64,000 bases of DNA from Streptomonospora sp. PA3 (GTDB lineage Bacteria > Actinomycetota > Actinomycetes > Streptosporangiales > Streptosporangiaceae): positions 310,001 through 374,000 of the forward strand of contig NZ_VTZW01000008.1 of the NCBI RefSeq assembly GCF_009728995.1, written 5' to 3'. Under the pieces are notes generated by a model. That model saw nothing but the letters and a program-made list of their open reading frames with translations. It did not search any database and was not told the origin of the DNA. The position numbers and the translations under genes were made by a program. Positions 17,609-25,525 of this stretch are shown here, piece by piece (the first letter of the stretch is position 1; each line of letters starts with the position of its first letter).

Positions 17609-18970
17609 GTGAACCGACAGCAGGAGTTCGTGCTCCGTACTCTTGAGGAGCGCGATATCCGGTTCGTCCGACTGTGGTTCACCGATGTGCTCGGTTACCT
17701 CAAGTCGGTCGCCGTCGCCCCGGCCGAGCTCGAGGCCGCCTTCACCGAGGGCATCGGGTTCGACGGCTCGGCCATCGAGGGCTTCGCGCGGGTGTATGAG
17801 GCCGACATGCTCGCCCAGCCCGACCCCGCCACGTTCCAGGTGCTGCCCTGGCGCAACGAGCCGCACGGCACGGCGCGGATGTACTGCGACATCCTGATGC
17901 CCGACGGCAGCCCCAGCTACGCCGACCCGCGCCACGTGCTCAAGCGCCAGCTCAGCAAGGCCTCCGACCTCGGGTTCACCTTCTACACCCATCCCGAGAT
18001 CGAGTTCTACCTGCTGAAGAAGAAGCCCGAGTACGGCGAGTTCCCCGAGCCCAACGACTCCGGCGGCTACTTCGACCACACGCCGCACAACAGCGCGCAC
18101 GACTTCCGGCGCAATGCGATCAACATGCTGGAGGCCATGGGCATCTCGGTGGAGTTCAGCCACCACGAGGGCGGCCCCGGCCAGCAGGAGATCGACCTGC
18201 GCTACGCCGACGCGCTCACCACCGCCGACAACATCATGACCTTCCGGCTGGTGATGAAGGAGGTGGCGATGGAGCAGGACGTCTACGCCACCTTCATGCC
18301 CAAGCCCTTCACCGAGTACCCGGGCTCGGGCATGCACACCCACATGTCGCTGTTCGAGGGCGAGCGCAACGCCTTCTACGAGCCCGGCGCGGAATACCAG
18401 ATGTCCAAGGTCGGCCGCGGCTTCATCGCCGGGCTGCTGCGCCACGCCGCCGAGATCACCGCGGTGTGCAACCAGTGGGTGAACTCCTACAAGCGGCTGT
18501 GGGACAACGCCGCCGCCTCCGCGGGCGCGGGCGGCGAAGCGCCGGCCTACGTGTGCTGGGGCCACAACAACCGCTCGGCGCTGGTGCGGGTGCCGATGTA
18601 CAAGCCCAACAAGAGCAACTCCAGCCGGATCGAGTTCCGCTCGGTCGACACCGCCTGCAACCCCTACCTCGCCTACGCGGTGATCCTGGCCGCCGGGCTG
18701 AAGGGGATCGAGGAGGGCTACGAGCTTCCTCCCGGCGCCGAGGACGACGTGTGGGCGCTGACCGACGCCGAGCGCAGGGCGCTGGGCATAGCGCCGCTGC
18801 CGCAGAGCCTGGACGAGGCCATCAGGGCGATGGAGAACAGCGAGCTGGTCGCCGAGACGCTCGGCGAGCACGTCTTCGACTTCTTCCTGCGCAACAAGAA
18901 GGCGGAGTGGGAGTCCTACCGGCGCCAGGTCACCCCCTACGAGCTGCAGCGCTACCTGCCGACGCTGTAG
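17609..18970 (+). CDS. glnA2: Second glutamine synthetase family protein (GlnA2-like)
   Basis: A 453-residue GSI-type protein. GTG 17609 follows GAAGGTGGAGG. It shares the GS fold motifs FDGSAIEGFARV, EFYLLKKKPEYGEF, GSGMHTHMSLFEG, NNRSALVRVP and RIEFRSVDTACNPY. It lacks the KDLYELPP adenylylation tyrosine (the equivalent is GYELPPGAEDDVWAL), so GlnE should not modify it. In Streptomyces the GlnA2 lineage acts as a gamma-glutamylpolyamine synthetase rather than a true GS; which activity applies here cannot be read from sequence. It is separated from the convergent response regulator by a 16-bp terminator. Confidence 0.93.
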   Translation: MNRQQEFVLRTLEERDIRFVRLWFTDVLGYLKSVAVAPAELEAAFTEGIGFDGSAIEGFARVYEADMLAQPDPATFQVLPWRNEPHGTARMYCDILMPDGSPSYADPRHVLKRQLSKASDLGFTFYTHPEIEFYLLKKKPEYGEFPEPNDSGGYFDHTPHNSAHDFRRNAINMLEAMGISVEFSHHEGGPGQQEIDLRYADALTTADNIMTFRLVMKEVAMEQDVYATFMPKPFTEYPGSGMHTHMSLFEGERNAFYEPGAEYQMSKVGRGFIAGLLRHAAEITAVCNQWVNSYKRLWDNAAASAGAGGEAPAYVCWGHNNRSALVRVPMYKPNKSNSSRIEFRSVDTACNPYLAYAVILAAGLKGIEEGYELPPGAEDDVWALTDAERRALGIAPLPQSLDEAIRAMENSELVAETLGEHVFDFFLRNKKAEWESYRRQVTPYELQRYLPTL

Positions 18971-18978
18971 GCGCGGCA

Positions 18979-19014
18979 CCGGCCGGCCGGGGCGCGGCCG
19001 CCCCGGCCGGCCGG
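18979..19014. terminator. Bidirectional terminator, glnA2 / response regulator
   Basis: CCGGCCGGCCGGGGCG (18979-18994) and CGCCCCGGCCGGCCGG (18999-19014) form a perfect 16-bp stem with a CGGC tetraloop between two converging genes. No T-tract is present. Confidence 0.85.
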
Positions 19015-19019
19015 GACAC

Positions 19020-19742
19020 CTATTCGCCGTCGAGGAACTTCTCGCGTACCGCGTAGACGGCGGCCTCGGTGCGGGAGTGGAGCTGGAGTTTCTCCAGGAT
19101 GTTGCGAACGTGGTTCTTGACCGTGTGCTCGGAGATGAACAGCTCGTCGGCGATCTCCTTGTTGTTGAGGCAGCGCGCCACCCCGCGCAGCACCTCGGTC
19201 TCGCGTCCGGTCAGCCGGGGCGCGGGGACCCGGCGGGTGCGGCCGCCGTCCTTCTTGGCCAGGGCGGTGAACTCACCGATGAGCTTGGTGGCCATCGACG
19301 GCGTGATGAACGACTGCCCGCTGGCGATGGCGCGCACGGCGGCGGGCAGTTCGTCGACGGAGATCTCCTTGAGCAGGTAGCCGGTGGCGCCCGCCTTGAG
19401 CGCCTCGAAGAGGTCGTCCTCCTCGTCGCTCATGGTGAGCATCACGATCTTGGCGCCGGGCACCATGGCCTTGATGCCGGTGCAGGCGTCGATGCCGTTG
19501 CTGCCCGGCATCCACACGTCCATCAGCACCACATCGGGCGCCAGGTCGGCGGCCGTGCGCACCGCGTGCTCGCCGTCGCCGGACTCGCCGACGACGTCGA
19601 TGTCGGGTTCGTCGTCCAGCACGGACACCAGCCCGCGCCGGAAGAAGGCGTGGTCGTCGACGACGAGCACCTTGATGGGCGGCGCCTGGGTGGCGGACCG
19701 CGGGGCGTAGGCCGCGTCCGGGGCGGGGGGGTGCCCACTCAC
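19020..19742 (-). CDS. NarL/FixJ-type response regulator
   Basis: 240 residues from GTG 19742 (AGGAAGGA 9 nt upstream). The receiver domain starts at KVLVVDDHAFFRRGL, with phospho-acceptor Asp75 in VVLMDVWMPG, Thr in MLTMSDEED and Lys in GYLLKEIS. A linker (about 150-170) leads to a LuxR-type helix-turn-helix (LTGRETEVLRGVARCLNNKE then SEHTVKNHVRNILEKLQLHS). A 22-residue unstructured extension precedes the receiver. No histidine kinase is adjacent, so it is an orphan regulator; its targets cannot be inferred from the window. Confidence 0.93.
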   Translation of the reverse strand: MSGHPPAPDAAYAPRSATQAPPIKVLVVDDHAFFRRGLVSVLDDEPDIDVVGESGDGEHAVRTAADLAPDVVLMDVWMPGSNGIDACTGIKAMVPGAKIVMLTMSDEEDDLFEALKAGATGYLLKEISVDELPAAVRAIASGQSFITPSMATKLIGEFTALAKKDGGRTRRVPAPRLTGRETEVLRGVARCLNNKEIADELFISEHTVKNHVRNILEKLQLHSRTEAAVYAVREKFLDGE

Positions 19743-20390
19743 AACGGAAATTCCTTCCTGGCGCGAGGTGGCCGGGTATCTGCTATTCGGCTCCGCGGCC
19801 GGCGAAACCCGGGACGGATCGCCGTCTCAGGGGGTGGGATGCCCGGTTTCGTCAGGCCGTTGTGCGGGACAGTTTATGGCATTGCCGCGCGCATTGACAG
19901 CGCCCGCGCCCGCGTGCCGCAGCGGCGTCCACGCCCGCATTACCGGACTCTGCGGCGCCATCGGACAATATATCCGGCTGCGCACGCCGATGGCCTAATT
20001 CTGGGGATTCGTTTTCCGCCGACCGCGCGAATTCATTCGCGGCGCGCATGCAGCGCATACCGCGGTTCGGCGGCGATCGGATTGCGTTTTCGTCGTTCCG
20101 CGGGCGGCCCGCGGTGCCGAAACTCGCCCGCGCGCCCGCGCGGCGGCGGCGAGGCGGAACGCCGCCGCCGCGCCCGCACCTCCGGCCCTCCCCCGTGCCC
20201 ACCGGGCCGCCGGCTCCGGTGCGACGACCTGCCGGGATGATCCGAGCGCGCCGCAAGGTTGGGACACGATGAAAGCCGTGAATCCCGCTATGGGATGATG
20301 AATCAGCCGACGGCGCCCAGTGCCGCCGAGCCTGTCCGACACCGTCCGGAGACGCCGCAGCCGCGCTTCGAGACACCGGAGGAGAGCACC
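19743..20390. other. 650-bp divergent intergenic region
   Basis: This region lies between the response regulator and panB. A TTGACA at 19894 and an AT-rich ACAATATATCC patch near 19965-19975 could be promoter parts but are not correctly spaced for either gene. No gene, repeat or RNA is recognised. The panB frame is open from 20259, but the codons before 20391 look unlike the family. Confidence 0.5.
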
Positions 20391-21233
20391 ATGAGCACTA
20401 CCGCATCCGCCCCCGCCCTCTACGGGGGCGCCACGGGCCGCAGGGTCAGCGTCCGCGACATCCTGCAGGCCAAGGAGCGCCAGGAGCGCTGGCCCATGCT
20501 CACCGCCTACGACGCGCTGACCGCCCGCGTCTTCGACGAGGCCGGGATCCCCGTGCTGCTGGTGGGCGACTCGGCGGCGATGGTCGTCTACGGCTACGAC
20601 TCCACCCTGCCCGTCACGGTCGACGACCTGCTCCCCCTGACGGCGGCCGTCTCGCGGGCCACCAAGCGCGCCCTCGTCGTCGCCGACCTGCCGTTCGGCT
20701 CCTACCAGGGATCGCCCGAGCAGGCGCTGGACGCGGCCGCGCGGTTCATGAAGGAGGGCCACGCCCAGGCGGTGAAGCTGGAAGGCGGGCACCGCGTCGC
20801 CCACCAGGTCGAGGCGCTGGTCGCCGCAGGGATCCCCGTCATGGGCCACATCGGGCTCACGCCGCAGTCGGTCAACACCCTCGGCGGCTACCGGGTGCAG
20901 GGCCGGGGCGAGGAGGCCGGCGCCGCGCTGCTGGCCGACGCCAAGGAGCTGGAGCGCGCGGGGGCGTTCTCCGTCGTGCTGGAGTGCGTGCCCAGCGAGC
21001 TGGCGGCCCGTGTCACCGAGCAGCTGTCCATCCCCACCATCGGCATCGGCGCCGGCCCCGACACCGACGCCCAGGTGCTGGTGTGGCAGGACATGGCCGG
21101 GCTCAGCCCGCACGTGGCCAAGTTCGTCAAGGCCTACGCCGATCTCAACGAGACGCTCTCCACCGCCGCGCGGAACTTCGCCGACGAGGTCGTGCAGGGT
21201 TCCTTCCCCGACGCCGAGCACTCCTACAGGTGA
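20391..21233 (+). CDS. panB: Ketopantoate hydroxymethyltransferase
   Basis: A 280-residue enzyme that transfers a hydroxymethyl group from methylene-THF to 2-oxoisovalerate, the first committed step of pantothenate and CoA synthesis. ATG 20391 follows GGAGGAG at ideal spacing; an earlier ATG at 20295 lacks a ribosome-binding site. Conserved elements: [38 protein letters not shown] (Mg-binding Asp), [47 protein letters not shown] and [19 protein letters not shown]. It stands alone: panC and panD are not in this window. A hairpin terminator follows. Confidence 0.96.
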   Translation: MSTTASAPALYGGATGRRVSVRDILQAKERQERWPMLTAYDALTARVFDEAGIPVLLVGDSAAMVVYGYDSTLPVTVDDLLPLTAAVSRATKRALVVADLPFGSYQGSPEQALDAAARFMKEGHAQAVKLEGGHRVAHQVEALVAAGIPVMGHIGLTPQSVNTLGGYRVQGRGEEAGAALLADAKELERAGAFSVVLECVPSELAARVTEQLSIPTIGIGAGPDTDAQVLVWQDMAGLSPHVAKFVKAYADLNETLSTAARNFADEVVQGSFPDAEHSYR

Positions 21234-21262
21234 CCGCGCGCGCCTGACCGCACTGACCGCCC

Positions 21263-21294
21263 GCGCCCGCCGGAGCAGCGCCTCCGGCGGGCGC
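21263..21294 (+). terminator. Terminator of panB
   Basis: GCGCCCGCCGGAG (21263-21275) pairs with CTCCGGCGGGCGC (21282-21294), a perfect 13-bp stem with a 6-nt loop, 30 nt after the panB stop. Confidence 0.75.
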
Positions 21295-21422
21295 GCGCAT
21301 ATCGGGCCGGGTGGTTCCCAGTGCGCGGCTCGGCACCGGAACGGCGGGCGCCGCGCTAAGTTACCCGGTAGTAGAGTTGCGGCAACCGTGCGCGCCCCGC
21401 CGCGCGAGTCAAGGGAGGCAAC

Positions 21423-22460
21423 ATGCGCATCTCCATGCCGCTGCAATACGCCGGCGAGGCCAAGCCGGCCGTTGACCAGGTCGTCGAGTTGGAGAAGGCC
21501 GGGCTGGACACCGTGTGGGTGGCCGAGGCCTACGGCTACGACAGTCCCACCCTGATGGGCTACATCGCCGCACGCACCGAGCGCGTGAACATCGGGTCGG
21601 CGATCCTGCCCGTCTACACGCGCACCCCCACGCTGATCGCGCAGACGGCCGCCGGCCTCGACTACCTCTCCGACGGCCGCGCCGTACTCGGCCTGGGCGC
21701 CAGCGGGCCCCAGGTCATCGAGGGCTGGCACGGCGTCCCCTACACCAAGCCGCTGGGGCGCACGCGCGACATCGTCGAGATCTGCCGCAAGGTGTGGGCG
21801 CGCGAGGAGCGCCTCACCCACGACGGCCGCGCCTACACCCTGCCGCTGCCGCCCGAGCAGGGCACCGGACTGGGCAAGCCGCTGAAGATCATCAACCACC
21901 CGGTGCGCAGCGGCGTCCCGATCTTCGTCGCCTCCCTGGGCGAGAAGAACGTCGCGATGACCGCCGAGATCGCCGACGGCTGGCTGCCCCACCTGTTCAT
22001 TCCGGAGAAATCCGACGCCGTCTGGGGCGAGGCCCTGGCGCGCGGCAAGGCCAAGCGCGACCCGGCGCTGGGCGAGCTGCAGATCTGCGCGGGCGGCCTG
22101 CTGGCCATCGGCGAGGGCGAGGAGACCCGCAAGCTCGCCGACTTCACCCGCCCGATGATCGCGCTCTACGTCGGCGGCATGGGCGCCAAGGGCAAGAACT
22201 TCTACAACGACGTCGCCCGCCGCTACGGCTTCGAGGAGGCCGCCGAGCGCATCCAGGACCTCTACCTGGACGGCAAGAAGGAGGAGGCGGCGGCCGCCGT
22301 CCCCGACGAGTTCGTGGAGCTGACCAACCTCGTGGGGCCGGAGTCCTACGTGCGCGAGCGCGTGGCCGCCTTCCGCGCGGCCGGCGTCACCCACCTCAAC
22401 GTCACTCCGGTGGGCGACGACCCGGTCAAGCTGGTGGAGAAGCTGCGCACCATGCTGTAG
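21423..22460 (+). CDS. LLM-class F420-dependent oxidoreductase
   Basis: A 345-residue TIM-barrel oxidoreductase of the luciferase-like (LLM) superfamily that uses coenzyme F420. Typical segments: MRISMPLQYAGEAKPAVDQV, AGLDTVWVAEAYGYDSPTLM, TERVNIGSAILPVYTRTP, LSDGRAVLGLGASGPQVIEGWHG and the C-terminal GPESYVRERVAAFRAAGVTH. The overall look is that of the MSMEG_2256/F420-dependent dehydrogenase type; the substrate is unknown. ATG 21423 follows GGGAGG. A TAGAGT -10 candidate is at 21372-21377, overlapping a small palindrome (GTTGCGGCAAC, 21376-21386). It converges on an NADPH:F420 oxidoreductase gene. Confidence 0.9.
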   Translation: MRISMPLQYAGEAKPAVDQVVELEKAGLDTVWVAEAYGYDSPTLMGYIAARTERVNIGSAILPVYTRTPTLIAQTAAGLDYLSDGRAVLGLGASGPQVIEGWHGVPYTKPLGRTRDIVEICRKVWAREERLTHDGRAYTLPLPPEQGTGLGKPLKIINHPVRSGVPIFVASLGEKNVAMTAEIADGWLPHLFIPEKSDAVWGEALARGKAKRDPALGELQICAGGLLAIGEGEETRKLADFTRPMIALYVGGMGAKGKNFYNDVARRYGFEEAAERIQDLYLDGKKEEAAAAVPDEFVELTNLVGPESYVRERVAAFRAAGVTHLNVTPVGDDPVKLVEKLRTML

Positions 22461-22517
22461 CGGCCGCACCGCGGCCGCCGCCGCGCGCCGCGGGGCGGCG
22501 AGGACGAGCGGAGGCCT

Positions 22518-22543
22518 GGGCCCGCGCCCATCGGTGCGGGCCC
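22518..22543. terminator. Hairpin between convergent F420 genes
   Basis: GGGCCCGCGCC (22518-22528) pairs with GGTGCGGGCCC (22533-22543), one G-T wobble, loop CATC. It lies between two converging genes. Confidence 0.65.
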
Positions 22544-22578
22544 CGGTCTCCCGCCGTCCTCGCCGTGCTCCTGATTGG

Positions 22579-23265
22579 TCAGACGTCGGTGATGCGCAGT
22601 CCCGCGTGGGCCTTGTAGCGGCGGTTGATCGCGATGATGTTGGCGGTCAGCGCCTCGACCTGGTGGGCGTTGCGCAGGCGTCCGCCGTAGATTCCCCGCA
22701 CGCCGGGGATTCGGGAGGCCAGCGCGCGCACGGTGTCGGTGGCCTCGCGGTCGTCGCCGAGCACCAGGACGTCCAGGTCGACGTGGTCGATCTCGGGATC
22801 GAGCAGCACCACCGCCGAGACGTGGTGGAAGGCCGCGACCACGCGGCTGTCGGGCAGCAGCGCCTCGGCCTGCTGGGCGGCGCTGCCCTCCTCCACGTCC
22901 AGCGCGTAGGGGCCCTTGCCGTCGAAGCCCAGCGGGTTCACGCAGTCGACCACGAGCTTGCCCGCCAGGTCGGCCGCGAGCGACTCCAGCAGCGCGCGGT
23001 GGCCGTCCCAGGGCACCGCCACGATGACGACGTCGCAGCCGCGGGCGGCTTCGGCGTTCTCGGCGCCGCTGACCGGAAGTCCCTCGCCCAGCTCGCCGGC
23101 GGCGCCTTCGGCCCGCTCGCGGCTGCGCGAGCCGATGACCACCCGGTGCCCGGCCATCGCCAGCCGCAGCGCGAGGCCGCGGCCCTGGTCGCCGGTGCCG
23201 CCGAGCACCGCGACGGACAGGCCGGAGACGTCGGGAAGGTCGTGTGGGGATCTCTGCTCTGCCAT
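22579..23265 (-). CDS. npdG: NADPH-dependent F420 reductase
   Basis: A 228-residue NADPH:F420 oxidoreductase (Fno/NpdG), which passes hydride between NADPH and coenzyme F420. The N-terminal Rossmann fold reads VAVLGGTGDQGRGLALRLA, with the NADP-phosphate-binding IGSRSRERA. Also conserved are VVIVAVPWDGH, VVDCVNPLGFDGKG, AAFHHVSAVVLLDP and a terminal GGRLRNAHQVEALTANIIAINRRYKAHAGLRITDV-like block. ATG 23265 was taken as start; ATG 23295 is possible. It sits tail to tail with an LLM oxidoreductase, which probably consumes the F420H2 it makes. Confidence 0.94.
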   Translation of the reverse strand: MAEQRSPHDLPDVSGLSVAVLGGTGDQGRGLALRLAMAGHRVVIGSRSRERAEGAAGELGEGLPVSGAENAEAARGCDVVIVAVPWDGHRALLESLAADLAGKLVVDCVNPLGFDGKGPYALDVEEGSAAQQAEALLPDSRVVAAFHHVSAVVLLDPEIDHVDLDVLVLGDDREATDTVRALASRIPGVRGIYGGRLRNAHQVEALTANIIAINRRYKAHAGLRITDV

Positions 23266-23409
23266 GTCCCGATCATCCCAGGCGACCGCCGCCATCCCGA
23301 GCCCGACGCGGTGTCCGGCGGGTCACTCCGCGGCGGCGGGCGGAGACCGCCTCCTCCGGCGGGGCGGTGCGGGCCGGGCGGGGACGGCCGCCGCGGGCGC
23401 GGTGCGCGG

Positions 23410-23781
23410 TCAGCAGTCCCCGATCCCGGTCTCGCGCAGCTCGCGGCACTCCCGCCAGGCGCGGGAGAGCATGGAGACCGTGCGGCCGTCGGCGACCCCG
23501 TCGTCGGGCAGCCCGTTGGCGCGCTGGAAGGCCGCGAGCGCTCGGCGGCGCTCCTGCGGCGGAGCGGCGGGGTCGAGTTCGCCGATCTCGATGAGCATCG
23601 CGCGTACCCGCCCGGGGTCGGGCTCGGGCACCAGGCCCCGGGCGTCGATCGCCGCCTGGAGTGCCGGCAGCACGGCCGACAGCAGGCGGCGGGGCCCGAA
23701 ACGGCCGATGGCGGAACCGGCGGATATGCGCCCGGCGGCCTGCCGCCGGCGCCGGTGGAGTTGCAGTGCGGTCGGGACCAT
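23410..23781 (-). CDS. Hypothetical protein, 123 residues
   Basis: ATG 23781 follows a strong GAGGAGG at 5 nt, which supports a real gene. The protein is basic at its N-terminus (LQLHRRRRQAAGR), then helical with RRLLSAVLPALQAAIDARGL and an ALAAFQRANGLPDDGVADGR segment vaguely like a peptidoglycan-binding helix bundle. Cysteines occur near the C-terminus (RECRELRETGIGDC). No signal peptide or membrane segment is seen. The family was not recognised. Confidence 0.6.
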   Translation of the reverse strand: MVPTALQLHRRRRQAAGRISAGSAIGRFGPRRLLSAVLPALQAAIDARGLVPEPDPGRVRAMLIEIGELDPAAPPQERRRALAAFQRANGLPDDGVADGRTVSMLSRAWRECRELRETGIGDC

Positions 23782-23957
23782 GCCGGCCTCCTCACCCGGG
23801 TGACTCGGTGTCTCCTGGTGACACCCGTGTGCTCGCCTCCAGTATCGGCATCCCCGGGGTTGGCGGACATCATGCGCGGGTTCGGGATCCGGTTGGCACG
23901 AAGGTCGATCCGAACCGCACCGCCCTCCGCCGGAGGTCCCGCATCACCCCCGACGAT

Positions 23958-24460
23958 CGGCGCGCCTCGCGAAGCGCGGCCCGCCCGTCAGCCCGCCGCC
24001 ACCCCAACGGAGACGCTGCGCGTCACCTGCTTGCTTGCCGCCGAGCGCACGCGGTCCTTCCCAGATGGAGCCGCACCATCGATGGCGGGCCTCCAGCACA
24101 AAAGTGCGCCGTGCGCTCGGCGGCAAGCCGGCGTCAGCGCTGCGCGCAACCCAGCCCCATTGCCGCAACCTCCTGTGGTGACCGACCACTCGAACTGGAC
24201 ATCAGCGTGTTCGAGAACAGCAGGGGCACCGCTTCCCAGGAACCAACCGGACCCCACCCGGAGCAGCCACCACCGAGGCTGCGGCAATGGGCGCGCCTCG
24301 CGAAGCGCGGTCGCAGCTTGCCGCCGAGCGCACGCAGGCCTTCTCAGATGGAGCCGCACCACCGGTGGCGGGCCTCCAGCACAAAAGTGCGCCGTGCGCT
24401 CGGCGGCAAGCCGGCGCACAGCGCTTCGCGCAACCCAGCCCCGCTGCCGCAGCCCACCCC
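23958..24460 (+). repeat. Structured repeat R2, two copies in tandem
   Basis: Two copies of the R1/R3 repeat lie head to tail: R2a (about 23958-24200) and R2b (about 24204-24460). R2a lacks the left end but keeps the right end (ATTGCCGCAACCTCC, GTGGTGACCG, CGAACTGGAC); R2b starts with GCGTGTTCGAGAAC and lacks the right end. Both keep the CTTGCCGCCGAGCGCACG / GTGCGCTCGGCGGCAAG complementary pair, GGAGCCGCACCAxCGxTGGCG and CAGCACAAAAGTGCGCCGTG. R2a also has one copy of the 50-bp module doubled in R1. Missing reciprocal ends suggest recombination between two copies, or a composite insertion. Confidence 0.85.
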
Positions 24461-24495
24461 CTGGACGGCTGTCGGCGCGGGCCTTTTCCGCGCGA

Positions 24496-24583
24496 CCTCC
24501 GTCAGGGGCGGTGGCGGGTGACGGGCGGAAAAGGACGCGGCGCATCAGCGCCTCCGTCAGGGGCGGTGGCGGGTGACGGGCGG
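24496..24583. repeat. 33-bp direct repeat overlapping the 3' end of ldcA
   Basis: CCTCCGTCAGGGGCGGTGGC plus 13 more bases occurs at 24496-24528 and again at 24551-24583, 55 bp apart. The second copy includes the last codons and stop of ldcA. CCTTTTCCGC (24482-24491) and GCGGAAAAGG (24525-24534) form an inverted pair around the first copy. It looks like a duplicated gene end. Confidence 0.85.
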
Positions 24584-25525
24584 GCCCAGGGCCGGCCTGT
24601 CCAGCGTCAGCGTGCGGGCATCGGCGTCCACGGTGGCGGGGGCGCCCAGGGGGACGGTGATCTGGGCGGGGCGGTGGCCGAAGCCGAACTCGCCCACCAC
24701 CGGAACGCCCAGCGGGGCCAGGCGCTCCAGCATCAGCGTGCGCACGGTGGCCGCATCGGGGGTGCAGCCCTGCCACGACCCCAGCAGCACGCCCGCGACG
24801 CCCTCCAGCCAACCGCTGCGCAGCAGTTGGGTGAGCATCCTGTCGATCCGGGACACGTCCTCGTTCACGTCCTCCAGCAGCAGCAGGCCGCCGCGGGCCG
24901 AGGGGCGGCTGTGCGGCGCGGCCAGGCTGTCGTTGAGCACGCTGAGGTTGCCGCCCATGGTCACCCCCCGCGCCGTCCCCGGCACGAGGGTCTCGGCGGC
25001 TTCCCCGCCGGGCGCGGTGAGGACGGTCGCCCGCTCGGGCTCGAACAGGGTGGTGTGCAGGTGCTCGGTCGCCCGGGTGTCCTCGGTGAACGACTCCAGC
25101 GCCAGCACCGGGGCGTGCAGCGTGGCGGCGCCCAGCTCCACCGCGAAGGCCTCGTGGAGCGCGGTGACGTCGCTGAATCCCACGAGCGTCTTGGCGGGCG
25201 CGCGCCGCAGTTCGGCGAAGTCCAGATGGTCCAGGACGCGGTGCGCGCCGTCGCCGCCGCGCGCGCAGAACACCGCCGCGGTGCGCGGGTCCAGCCAGGC
25301 CCGCTGGAGGTCGGCCGCGCGGTCGGCGTCGGTGCCGGCCAGGTAGGGCAGCCGGGGGTGGTGCCCGCGCAGGTGCTCTCCCTCCACGACCTCCAGTCCC
25401 CACCCGCGCAGGACGTCCAGTCCCGCATCCAGCAGCTCCCCGGCGACGGGGCTGCAGGGGGCGACGACTCCGACGGCGTCGCCGGGCCGCAGCCGCGGCC
25501 CGCGTGTTCCGGGGCGGGCCGTCAC
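24557..25525 (-). CDS. LD-carboxypeptidase (S66 family)
   Basis: A 322-residue LdcA/MccF-type serine carboxypeptidase that removes the terminal D-alanine from murein tetrapeptides, or cleaves related peptides. N-terminal LRPGDAVGVVAPCSP is typical. The catalytic Ser is in LVGFSDVTALHEA, the Glu in LLLLEDVNEDVSRIDRML, and the His in EFGFGHRPAQITVPLG. The start GTG 25525 overlaps the stop of the upstream S9 peptidase (GTGA), so translation is coupled. The 3' end is partly duplicated downstream. Together with the S9, M20 and M55 genes it belongs to a peptide-processing row. Confidence 0.92.
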   Translation of the reverse strand: MTARPGTRGPRLRPGDAVGVVAPCSPVAGELLDAGLDVLRGWGLEVVEGEHLRGHHPRLPYLAGTDADRAADLQRAWLDPRTAAVFCARGGDGAHRVLDHLDFAELRRAPAKTLVGFSDVTALHEAFAVELGAATLHAPVLALESFTEDTRATEHLHTTLFEPERATVLTAPGGEAAETLVPGTARGVTMGGNLSVLNDSLAAPHSRPSARGGLLLLEDVNEDVSRIDRMLTQLLRSGWLEGVAGVLLGSWQGCTPDAATVRTLMLERLAPLGVPVVGEFGFGHRPAQITVPLGAPATVDADARTLTLDRPALGPPVTRHRP

